Made by a program: the position numbers and the translations under genes. Source: Brachypodium distachyon (taxonomy: Eukaryota > Streptophyta > Magnoliopsida > Poales > Poaceae). Taken from it: a stretch of 64,000 bases of DNA. The DNA lies in the NCBI RefSeq assembly GCF_000005505.3, contig NC_016132.3, positions 39,880,914-39,944,913 on the forward strand, in the 5' to 3' direction. This document shows, one piece after another, positions 55,103-64,000 of this stretch. Numbering within the stretch: position 1 is the stretch's first letter; every line of letters begins with the position of its first letter. The notes under the pieces are model-generated. The model was not told where the DNA came from. It worked only from the letters and a program-made list of their open reading frames with translations, and searched no databases.

Positions 55103-58053
55103 TGAAGCGACCGCCCCCTTACTAGGGTTCGATCTCTGTGCTTATTTGTGCTTGTCCCTGGATCGACTCATTAGCACACACAGTTCAAGATGTAATACCA
55201 AGATACAAAGGTCAAAAGTACTTTATTACATCGTATCATCCAGAACTTAAATTGTACTTACAAACTTGCATGACCACTTAGGCCAGTATAAACAAATATT
55301 GTTTCAAAACCATGATAGCATTGTATCACAAAACTGCAGCGGAAAGGTAGAGCAAAAGGGCCTCAACTACTCCCAGAGGAGAGAGCATGTTGGAATGCAA
55401 GCACATGACCCAAATAACATCGACGAACCTCACTCTTCGTCAGATTCACCTGCATTGTTAATTGCAGCCACTACGTGGTCAATACATTTGAATGTATTGG
55501 CAAGTTCACCTGGAAGTTATAACAGATCCTACCAAGTATATGCAATTGAGGTATATAGGGGTTCAGGCTTTATGGCGTGATAGCAAAACATAGTTTATGT
55601 TACTACAAGTGAATGTTACAATATTGTTAACTAATGGACACGGGGTAGAAACACCCATGCTCCTATTAACCTAGAGCACATTGAGTAGAAACATCAAGTG
55701 CCCCTACCCTGTTCAAACCATTCATTTTATTTAAGAAGTTGGAATGAGTGAGACTTTCCTTACAGCCCCAATATCTAGTTGCTTATAATTTTCCGTAACC
55801 GGGGACACTGCTAAGTACTTAGTTTCACACTCTCGAGAGGTTGTACACATTCCCCACAAGAAATCGACGTGCTAATCCCTTGCTGTTCTCCCGGGGGAGT
55901 AGCAACGGCATTGACTTCAAGAATTTTCATAACATGTTTGCCCAGACCACGTGAGGGACCCGCGCTCCCACCTACACAACTACCTCAGTACAATCCCTCG
56001 GTTTTGGGTTCCAATTTCTTACTCCATCCAGCCAGAGCCCATTTAGCTTGTGGTTGTACTGGAAGCTACTAAACAGGAAACTAGTCCAGTCTCTGATACC
56101 CCAGGTGGCATTCCACATTTGCGACGCAAGCGCTCCCCGAATCCACGGAAGAGACATCCATGGACGATCCATCTCCGAATCCACGGAGACTCGACTAAGA
56201 GGGACCCATAGAAATGGACCTGACGTCGCATAACATCTCAAAATCTCAAAGAGCAGTCCACCCAGGATGGTTCATTAGGGTTGTTTTGCCAAGTTTCCAA
56301 AATCACTCCACATCATCATTGGGTTTATTTTATTCGGTTGATCTACTGATCTTAAGCATAAGTATTTAAAACAAGTGCATTAGGGTTTTAAATAAAAGAC
56401 AAAGGCTACGGTTCAAATCCTAAAATGAGGTTTTATTGGCATCAGCCAAACAAACTAATTCAAAATATTTATTTCTCTCTCCCAATGGACAGAGGATAAT
56501 AAAATAAAATTTTGGGCACCGGTTTCATTCAAAAAGGACCTCTAGATATATAGTTATGAATTAAATGGTATTAAACACTATTCTGCAATTTGAATGTGAT
56601 TTAAAGATTCAAATTTGAAATTGGAAAGTGCCAAAAGATTCTATATTTCCTAAGGATTCCAAAAAGGTGTGGATCCTTAAATTTGGCCAAACAGATTTAA
56701 AGTTATGATCATTTGAAATAACAGGGGATTTTCTACAAAAAGGCCATTTAATTATTCCGGGGAATTAAAATTTGTTTTTCATTTTTATTTTACTGTGCCA
56801 CGTGTCACGTTCTAATAGGCACGTACCGGTTCGATTAAAAATAAAAACGGGAACTAATTTGGACCGTTGAGATGAAATGGACGGCCGAGATCTCACCTCC
56901 GGGAACTAGGGTTCCGGCGAGCTTCTCCGGCGGCGGTGCGGCACGGGCGGGCGGTGGTGGGCGGTCTCCAGTGAGCCTGGCGGCGCGCGGACGTGCGGGC
57001 ATGGGGCGGCGCGGCACGGCAAACTCGGTGACGGGGTCGGCGATGCTCGCGGACGGTGGGGTGCTCGCCTAGGACGAAGAAGGGCTCGGCGGCGCGGGCG
57101 GGGGACTCCCGTGAGGTTCAGCGTCGACGGGGCCAGCGCTACGGTTCTTCAAACGACAAAAAGAGCGTATCAAAATGAGCGCAAGCGCGAGGGGCTCCAG
57201 AAATTGAAACCGCGGGCGGAATGGCTCACCGGCGAGGTTGGGCGCGGCGCGAGAACGGTTTCGGCGGGCGGAGCTCTTCGGCGAGAAATCGGAGCAGCGT
57301 GGGCGCGTCATCGGCGAAAAGGAGAGGGGGAAAAGAACGGGGAGGCCGCGAGCTTTATAGGGACGCGGGCACGCAGCTTCGGGAAAGCCTAAATCGGCGG
57401 GGCGGCGAAGGTGCGCGGCGAGTCCGGCACGGATTCGGCGCCGTGACGGGCGCCTTCCTAACGAAGACGAAGACTGATGCGTGGGTCCCATGCGTCAGTG
57501 GCGGCGGGCGCGCGCGCGCGGACCGGTCTGGTTCGGGCGCGGTCGGCCGGGCGGTTCGGCCGGTTCGCGGCGTAGCGAGCCGGCCCAGTGGGTCGGTCCG
57601 TTCTTGTTTTTTTTCTTTAGCCTTTTCTTTTTCTGTTTTTCTCATTTCTTTGATATCTTTTGATTTTGAACTCCAAATTGGTCCAAATAAATTCCAGAAA
57701 ATTTGTAAAATCATGTTTTACTATGATTCAACTTTTGGGAGTAGTTTCCCTTGAAAAACAAATATATAAAAATACATTTTCCCTATAGATGCTTTTAGGG
57801 CTATATATCTATTTAAAAAAAAATACTTTTTCAACTCCAAATAATTATCCAAAAATTATGGGATAGCTTATATATGCAATAAACCCCTTTTATACATAAG
57901 CCCTATTGGTTTGAGAATCCAAAGCTTAAATGGGTGTAAACAAAGTCTTTTAAAACCTTTTGAGATTCAAATTTTGAATTCAAATATGCAATTGTGGCAT
58001 GATGCTCATGGATGCAGTGCACATGTAAAAGTTTGAAATTTTGGGATGTTACA
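55103..58053 (-). repeat. 5' LTR of E2
   Basis: A 2951-bp LTR from TGTAACATCCC (58053) to GGTCGCTTCA (55103) on the minus strand. It carries an internal deletion near 56320 that joins the CATCATCATT and GGGTTTATT segments and removes the mini-exon region present in the 3' LTR. The GC-rich leader is 56850-57600. Because the two LTRs of a new insertion start identical, differences such as this deletion arose after insertion. Confidence 0.9.
57351..57362 (-). promoter_or_regulatory. TATA box of the E2 5' LTR
   Basis: CCTATAAAGCT on the minus strand, just upstream of the GC-rich leader. The same CTATAAAGCC context occurs at 48858 in a sister LTR, which supports it as the core promoter for E2 transcription. 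Confidence 0.6.
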
Positions 58054-58722
58054 GTACCGGTCCCGCCAGCCGCTGTGGGGTTGTGGCAGCTCGGTGGGCG
58101 AGAGGATGAATTCCTCAGGGTCTTCTACCCGGACCCAGCACCAGTCGCCCCGCCACTCCTTCTCGATCTTCTTCTTTGACTGGACGATGAACTCGGACTT
58201 CATCCAGTCGCGGGCGTGGAACACCACCCCCGACGACATCGCATTCGCCTTATCGATCCGGGGGTAGAAGTAATGCCGGAACAGTGCCACCGACGGCATC
58301 ACCCCGACGAATGCTTCGCAGAGGAATTGGAAGGTGGCGAGGAGGAAGAGCGACATGGGGTGAAGCTGCGCCACCCGCAGCTGGTACGACTCCATCAGCG
58401 CGTGGAGGAACAAGGAGAACCGCGGCACCAGCCCGGTGAGGAGAAAGCGCCCGAACACCCGGAAGTCGTTTTCCTGGTGGTCGGCGCACACGGGGAGGAT
58501 CAGGGTCTCCCCGTGCTCATCGAACCCGGAGGCAACGGCATGCTGGATCTTGGCCAGCGCCTCGCCGTTGTAGCCGGGCCGGTAGAAGGCGAGCGTGGCC
58601 CTCATCACCCGCTTCTTCTGATCTTTGTCGGTGGCGGCCTTGGCGGCCGCCTCGCTTTTGCTGGCCGCCGGTTTCTTTGGGGCCTTCCCCTCCTTTCCTT
58701 TCCTAGTGGTGGGGGGCGCCAT
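58054..58722 (-). pseudogene. Antisense ORF of a family B element (Transposase_28-like), truncated
   Basis: The minus-strand frame starts MAPPTTRKGKEGKAPKKPAA at 58722 and runs about 223 codons until the E2 LTR cuts it. The region around LMESYQLRVAQLHPMSLFLL and CEAFVGVMPSVALFRHYFYP has the look of the grass 'putative gypsy-type transposon' domain (PF04195). The N-terminus is Lys/Ala-rich. It lies antisense to the element, between pol (lost) and the 3' LTR at 59129. Its role is unknown; it is not the Gag that belongs to the sense strand. Confidence 0.75.
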
Positions 58723-59112
58723 GGGGAGCAGAGGTAGAAGCTAGCAAAGCTCTTGGGCGCAAGATGCGAAGAAGTTGGAAGACGAAGGCTGGGGGGGAAA
58801 AGTGATTTCCCCTCGGTACGGCAGTAAAAACTTTATAGCACTCCACCGTTTGGTAACGGCAGGTTCCGCACCCTACGGGCGCGCTGCGATAACTCCTAAT
58901 CAAAGGGATAATGCGAAGAGTGGCCTTAACTTCCTTGTTTAAGGGGGAGGTTACGGCGGAAATCACGCACCCACTACTCCGTCCGTAATGGCGGGGTACT
59001 TGGGACGGCGAAGAGATGCGGGCCCAAGGCGAGTCGGGACCCACGCGTCGGTTGAGGCGTAGCCCGGCAACTGACCCAGGAAAAGTTCGTCCGGGAACAG
59101 GTGTTGCCGATC

Positions 59113-59128
59113 CACGCCCGGGGGCTAC
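59113..59128 (+). other. Polypurine-type junction before family B 3' LTR
   Basis: CACGCCCGGGGGCTAC immediately precedes the LTR start TGTCGCACC. The same sequence is conserved at 61722-61737 and, on the minus strand, at 28389-28404. It is in the position of the polypurine tract and fits the GGGGGCTAC motif common in grass Tat-type elements. Confidence 0.7.
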
Positions 59129-60001
59129 TGTCGCACCAGTGGCACCCGGGGTCCCACCGTTGCATGACGCGTGGGTCGCATCGCTGAGTTCCCGGGAGGA
59201 TCTCACCCGGGCGGCAACATACAGGCTGTCTGGCAAGCTACCAGCCCAGAAGGGCTAGCGGGGCTTCGGGGAACATTCCCGCATGGGTACCTCCCGGGAA
59301 GTCGCTTGCCGGGAGGAGGGGTTCTCGGGCGCAGGTTCCCGCCGTGAGGGCGGGGCCAAGCGAGCAGAGCAGTGACGCCAAGTAGGAGCGTGCCAGGCGC
59401 CCAGTGTGCAGTTTCGCCAGGGCAAGGAGTGAGGCGCACAGCGCATTTAATGAGCCGACAGAAGGGGCGTTATCCGTCTAGTCAGACGAACAGTGGTTGT
59501 CCAGTCCTATTTTTTAGGCCTTAGACCCCTAGCCATGGGGTTGACGCTCATGCATGCATGCCAGTGCACCGAGGAGGAGTTGCCCAAGCTCCTTGCTTGC
59601 CACTTCTAAACCATGCACCGTGGCACCTGTGGTATCCCCTTGGCTATAAAAGGAGGACCCCCACCAATGGTCAAAGAGTTCTGCTATCTCACGGTTCTGC
59701 TATCTCACAGTTTGGCACTAGCCCTAACCAAAAGTAGCAAGGAGCACTTAGCCGAAAAGAGATCACCCGGGGACCCCTCCACGGGAACTTGTAAACCCTC
59801 TATTTCACAGTAATACAAGCTCAGACAAGCAGGACATAGGGTTTTACACCGCAAGGTGGCCCGAACCTGGGTAAAAAGAGTGTGCATGTGTTCTTAGTGC
59901 CTTCATAGGCTTCACATTGGCCCCGCCAGCGATCGCCGGAGCGATCCCCGTAGCCCACCGCCGAACCTAAAAAGGGGGAGCCGGAGCCCCGTTCGATGAC
60001 A
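59129..60001 (+). repeat. Family B 3' LTR, plus orientation
   Basis: An 873-bp LTR from TGTCGCACCAGTGGCACCCG at 59129 to GTTCGATGACA at 60001. A TATA box, TATAAAAGGAGG, is at 59645-59656. The TAAAACCCTATGTCCTGCTT-like block is present on the complementary side near 59825-59850. It lies inside the antisense ORF of a second family B element (60002 onward), so it is the right end of an element inserted there. The left target duplication is not in view because the element is truncated. Confidence 0.85.
59645..59656 (+). promoter_or_regulatory. TATA box of family B LTR
   Basis: TATAAAAGGAGG is conserved in all family B LTRs here: near 27810 and 31960 on the minus strand, 62255 on the plus strand, and about 63460-63470 on the minus strand. 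Its direction fixes the sense strand of the family as opposite to the PF04195-like ORF. Confidence 0.7.
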
Positions 60002-61336
60002 GCTACTGCTGAGGTAGTCGCCGCCAGGTCGCTGGCGGTTGCTGCCGGGGTGGTCACCGCCGTGGCTCCGGCAATCGCGGCGGGGGTGGTCGCCACTGAG
60101 GTGCCGGTGGACAGCCCCGTGGCGGCCACCGTCGCGGAGCTGGAAACCGCCGCAGGGGCGGATGCCACCGCCACCGCCGTGGAGGTGGCCGCGGCCGCTG
60201 CTTGTGCTCTAGATCTGCGCACAATCAGGGGTGCATCGTCGCTGTCCTCCTCCTCGTCGTCCACAAGGATGACCTCCCGGGCGGCGGCAAATCGACCTGC
60301 GGGCGGAGGAGAGCGCAGGGACTGAGTGGGGGTATCGTCCATCAGCCCCCACTCGTTGCAGGGTGGGAAGGAGCCGATGATGCTGCTCAAGCCGGGGACG
60401 CTGGCGTGGAGGTCGAAAACCCCCGGCGGCAACTTCGTGATGGAACATCCTCGCCGGAGATCCCCCTCACCCACACCTGGAGCGACTCCTTATCCATGCC
60501 CTCCTCGCGGAGGCGTGTCCTGTCTCCGGCCCCCGTGTACGCCCACGCAGGCAAGGAACGCCGCTGAAGCGGCATGGTGCGCCGGGTGATGTAGACCCGC
60601 GCCACATCAAGATCAGAGAGCCCGGCTACCCGCAGGGCCTTGATCTTCTCCACGATGGGGAGGAGGTCGGCGTCGCGGTGGTACCGGTCCCGCCAGCCGG
60701 GGGCCTCCACCGGCAACTTGGTGGGCGGGAAGATGAACTCCTCAGGTTCATCCACTCGGACCCAGCACCAGTTCGAGCGCCGCTCCTTCTCGATCTTCTT
60801 CTCCGACCGGACGATGAACTCTGACTTCATCCGGTCACCGGCATGGAACACCACCCCCGACGACATTGCTTTCTTGTTATCTATGCGGGGGTAGAAGTAG
60901 TGCCGGAACAATGCCACTGATGGCATCACTCCAACGAATCCCTCGCAGAGGAAGGAGAAGATGGCGAGGAGGTAGAGGGACATGGGGTGAAGCTGCGCCA
61001 CCCGCCGCTGGTATGACTCCATGAGCGCATGGAGGAACAAGGAGCACGGCGGCACCAACCCGGTGAGTATGAAGCGCGCGAACACCCGGAAGTCGGTGGA
61101 CCCGACGTTGGCGCCGGTGGGGAAGATCAGGGTCCTCTCGTGCTCGTTGAAGTCTAGGCGACGGCGTGTTGGAGCTTGCCCACTGCCTCGCCATTGAAAC
61201 CGGGTCGGAAGAAGGCAACCGTGGCCTGCATTTATTGCTTCTTCAGCTCTTTCTCTCCGGCGGCCTTGGCGGCCGCTGCGCTCTTGCCCTTCGAAGGCTT
61301 CGCCTCCTTTCCCTTCCTGGTGGTGGGGGGCGCCAT
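60002..61336 (-). pseudogene. Antisense ORF of a second family B element, frameshifted
   Basis: The minus-strand ORF opens MAPPTTRKGKEAK at 61336, meets a TAA after about 34 codons and a further stop near 61160. It then continues in another frame with the conserved core LMESYQRRVAQLHPMSLYLL and FVGVMPSVALFRHYFYP. The C-terminal part (60474-60002, again a different frame) has LVDDEEEDSDDAPLIVRRSR and a long Ala/Thr/Ser-rich tract. The LTR at 60001 truncates it. Compared with 58054-58722 it shows the fuller length of this protein, at least 440 codons before truncation. Confidence 0.7.
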
Positions 61337-61737
61337 GGGGACCGAGGGCGGAAGCTAGCAAGGCTCTTAGGCGCAAGATGCGGAAAGTTGGAGGAAGAAG
61401 GGTGGGGAGCTAAGTGTTTCCCCCTCAGCGCAGCAGTAAAAGCTTTATAACACTCCGCCGTTTGGTAACGGCCGGTTCCGCACCCTACGGGTACGCTGGG
61501 ATAATTACCAATCAGAAGATAATGCGAAGAGTGGCCTTAACGTCCCTGTTTAAGGGGAGGTTACAGCGGAAATCTCGCACCCACTACTCCGCCCGTAACG
61601 GCGGGGTCACTGGAAGACGAAGAGACGCGGGCCCGAGGCGAATCGGGACCCACGCGTCGGTTGGGGCGTAGCCCCAAAACCGGCCAGGGAAGGGTTTGTC
61701 CGGGAGAAGGTGTTGCCGGCCCACGCCCGGGGGCTAC

Positions 61738-62599
61738 TGTCGCACCAGTGGCACCCGGGCTTCCACCGCTGCACGACGCGTGGGTCGCGGCACTGGGTTC
61801 CCGGAAGGATCTCACCCCGGGCGACAACGTGCAGCCTGCCCGGCAAGCTCCCAGCCCGGCAAGGCTAGCGGGGCTTCAGGGAATAAACCTGCCTGGGCAC
61901 CTCTCGGGAAGGCGCTTGCCGGGAGGAGGCGTTCCCGGGCACAGGTTTCCGCCGCGAGGGCGGGGCCGAGCGAACAGAGCAGCAGCGCCACGTGGGCACG
62001 TAGCAGGCGCCCGGTGTGCAGGGTTGTCAGGACAAGGAGTAAGGTGCACGGCGCATTTAATGAGCCGACAGGAGGGGCGTTATCCATCTAGTCGGCCAAA
62101 CAGTGGCTGCCCAGGGTTATTTTTTAGGCCTTTGACCCCTAGCCGCGAGGTTGGCGCTCATGCATGCATGCCAGCGCACCGAGGAGGAGCTGCCCAAGCT
62201 CCTTGCTCGCCACTTGTAATCCATGCATCGTGGCACCTGTGGTATCCACTTGGCTATAAAAGGAGGACCCCCGCCAACGGTCAAAGTGGTTTTTTTCGTG
62301 GGTTCCTTCATTCAACCAACAAGCAGTTCACCACTGGTAGTAGCTAAAGGTAGCAAGGAGCACTTAGCCAAAAAAGAGAACACCCGGGGACCCTTCCCCG
62401 GCAACTTGTAAAAACATTCGATCGTACGATAATATGAGCTCAGACTAGCAGGACGTAGGGTTTTACAGCGCAAGGTGGCCCGAACCTGGGTAAAAAGCGT
62501 CTTCGTGTTTATTGCATTCTTACGCTTTGCATTGGCCTCGCCGGCGATCACCGGAGCGATCCCCGTAGCCCACTGCCGAACCTAAAAGGGGGTGCCCAC
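61738..62599 (+). repeat. Family B 3' LTR, right end missing
   Basis: It starts TGTCGCACCAGTGGCACCCG at 61738 after CCCGGGGGCTAC, and has TATAAAAGGAGG near 62255. It ends at AAAGGGGGTGCCCAC (62599), which lacks the last ~35 bases found in other copies (for example 63132-63165). Fragmentary Gypsy reverse transcriptase sequence follows directly, so the end was lost by deletion. Confidence 0.82.
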
Positions 62600-63131
62600 G
62601 AACTCCCTTTTCACTAAAATATGCAATCGGACGACCCTCTTGCATCAAAACACCACCAATCCCTATTCCACTAGCATAACACTCAATCTCAAATTGTTTA
62701 GCGAAATTAGGTAAAACAAGCAAAGATGCAGCACTTAAACGATTCTTTAATTCATCAAAAGCATTATCTTGGGCTGGTCCCCAAACAAAATCAACACCCT
62801 TTTTTGTTAGTTCATTCAATGGGGCAGCAATGGTGCTGAAATCTTTAACAAATCATCTATAAAAACCAGCAAGGCCATGAAAACTTCTAACTTTACTAAC
62901 ATTGACAGGAGTAGGCCAATTTTTAATTGCTTCAATTTTAGATTCATCAACCTCAACCCCATGGGCAGAAACGACATAACCCAAGAAAATGACCCAATCT
63001 TTGCAAAATGTGCACTTTTCCATGTTACCAAATAATTTAGCATCACACAACACTTGCAAGACTTGTCTAATATGATCAACATGTTCAGATTCGGTGCAGC
63101 TGTAAATAAGTATATCATCAAAATACCCAAC
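62600..63131 (-). pseudogene. RT/RNase H fragment of another Gypsy chromovirus
   Basis: The minus-strand fragment starts at the catalytic motif YFDDILIYS (63131-63100) and continues through FGNMEKCTFCKDWVIFLGYV, VRSFHGLAGFYR and LVLPNFAKQFEIEC to GGVLMQEGRPIAYFSEK (62610). It differs clearly from the E2 RT and resembles CRM/Reina-type chromoviruses. A TGA (probably from CGA) interrupts it near 62857, and the RNase H Asp of the ECDASG-type motif is Tyr. Both ends are cut by family B LTRs. Confidence 0.85.
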
Positions 63132-64000
63132 TGTCGTAGCACGGGGCTCAGACACCGGGGATGTGTGGGCACCCCCTTTGAGGTTCGGCAGTGGGCGACG
63201 GGGATAGCCACGGCAGTCGCCGGTGAGGCCAATGCAAAGCGTAAGAGCACAATGAACACGAGATTGTTTACCCAGGTTCGGGCCACCCTGAGGTGTAAAA
63301 CCCTACGTCCTGCTTCTGTGCTTTTTATCACCCTGTGAGCAAAGGTTTACAAGTTGCCGGGGGGAGTCCCCGGGTGCTCTCTCTTTTAGCTAAGTGCTGC
63401 TTGCTATTCTCGGCTAGAGCTAGTATGGGTCGGAACCCTTTGACCGTTGGCGGGGGTCCTCCTTTTATACTGAAGGGGATGCCACAGGTGCCACGGTGCA
63501 TGGGTGACAAATGGCGAGCAGAGAGCTAGGGTATCTCCTCTTCGGTGCTGGCTTGCATGTAGACTAGGTAGCCCTGCAGCTAGGGGTCTACGCGCCTGAA
63601 ACTTACCCCAGGCGGGTCACTGTAGGCTGAAAAGACGGGGAATCCCCTTTTGGTCGGAGCATCTAATGCTGGCGTGTGCTTCACTCCTCGTCCTGACGAA
63701 TCCTGCGTGCTGTGCACCCGCCGAGCGGCCACGTGGTGTCGCTGCTGCTCCCGCTCGCTCCTGCTCTTGTAATGGACACTCCTGCCCGGGAACACCCTCC
63801 CCGGCAAGCAAACTTCACGGGAAGCGCCCAGGCGGGATTTCTCCTGCTGCCCTTCTAGGCAACCCCCGCAGACCGCCTAGCCCTGCCAGGCTGGCGACTT
63901 GCCGGGCAGCTCCGCACGAGCTGCCCGGGGTGCGATCCTTCCGGGGGGCAAGCGAGGTGGCCCACGCGTCATGCAACGGTGGTATCCCGGGTGCCATTGG
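63132..64000 (-). repeat. Family B LTR, minus orientation, partial
   Basis: The plus strand reads TGTCGTAGCACGGGGCTCAG at 63132, the complement of the LTR 3' end, and continues to the complement of the LTR start region (GGTGGTATCCCGGGTGCCAT) at the window edge. It probably misses only about ten bases. The TATA box is on the minus strand near 63460-63470. It inserted into the reverse transcriptase fragment after CCAAC; its other duplication lies outside the window. Confidence 0.85.

Larger units (their letters stand above)
28883..58053 (-). mobile_element. Family A1 Gypsy chromovirus E2 with nested insertions
   Basis: A minus-strand LTR retrotransposon: 5' LTR 58053-55103, primer-binding site 55100-55089, leader, extra ORF, gag-protease, pol with chromodomain, polypurine-like CTTAAGGGGGTTAGGTC before 42187, and a 3' LTR from 42187 that is split and ends at 28883. 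The LTR 3' ends at 28883 and 55103 are nearly identical over the first 100 bases (two differences seen), which shows they are one pair and that E2 inserted fairly recently. The immediate flanks (CCAAG left, GTACC right) do not match, so one side has been rearranged. Without later insertions E2 would be about 12 kb. Confidence 0.85.

Overview
The window is nuclear DNA of a plant, almost certainly a grass (Poaceae). It has spliced genes with GT-AG introns, a Stowaway MITE with the CTCCCTCCGT terminus, a Copia LTR starting TGTTGGAGATATGCCCTAGAGG (the BARE/Angela/WIS type of terminus), Ty3/Gypsy chromovirus and Tat-like LTRs, and a Mutator-like element carrying a plant mobile domain gene. Only one intact host gene is seen: COX10 (heme A farnesyltransferase, mitochondrial), seven exons on the minus strand, 20966 to 16847. 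Nearly everything else is transposable element or its debris.

Names used below. Family A is a Gypsy chromovirus with ~3 kb LTRs that begin TGTAACATCC and end CGCTTCA (A1 common type, A2 and A3 variants). Family B is a Tat-like Gypsy element with ~0.9-1.0 kb LTRs that begin TGTCGCAC and end GTGCGACA or close variants, preceded by the conserved GGGGGCTAC junction and by an open reading frame on the opposite strand.

Layout. 1-3919: two family A LTRs in opposite orientation. 4335-14190: a 9.86 kb Mutator-like element (MULE) with ~0.5 kb terminal inverted repeats and a perfect 9-bp target duplication GCTCTTCGC. It holds a decayed plant-mobile-domain gene (plus strand), a 127-bp tandem array and a decayed MURA transposase (minus strand). 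14298-16335: probable Helitron with captured GC-rich gene debris. 16847-20966: COX10, with a 268-bp Helitron in intron 2 and a 113-bp Stowaway MITE in intron 1, and a 546-bp hAT-like element (8-bp duplication GCCTTGTC) about 180 bp upstream of its start codon. 21940-23371: an unidentified exon pair and the remnant of a second MULE. 23372-27376: a family A2 5' LTR, primer-binding site and gag start, cut by the 3' end of a family B element (27377-28882).

28883-58053: one large nested complex built on a minus-strand family A1 element (E2). Its two LTRs (55103-58053 and the split 28883-42187) are nearly identical where compared. E2 contains, reading minus strand, a primer-binding site, an extra upstream ORF, gag-protease and a broken pol with a chromodomain. 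Its 3' LTR is split by a Copia solo LTR (AATAG duplication), which is split by a family B solo LTR (GACTC), which is split by an A3 solo LTR (CTGGG). Its leader region is split by an A1 solo LTR (AGTAG), which is itself split by another A1 solo LTR (TTTCT). 58054-64000: family B 3' ends and LTRs, with a fragment of another Gypsy reverse transcriptase at 62600-63131.

Functionally, the host gene makes the enzyme that farnesylates heme B for cytochrome c oxidase. The elements look inactive: every transposase, pol or PMD reading frame carries stops, frameshifts or deletions. The nested target duplications give a readable insertion order. The items most worth following are the upstream ORF of E2, a conserved splice-donor mini-exon inside the family A LTRs, and the hairpin motifs shared between the MULE ends and its internal array.
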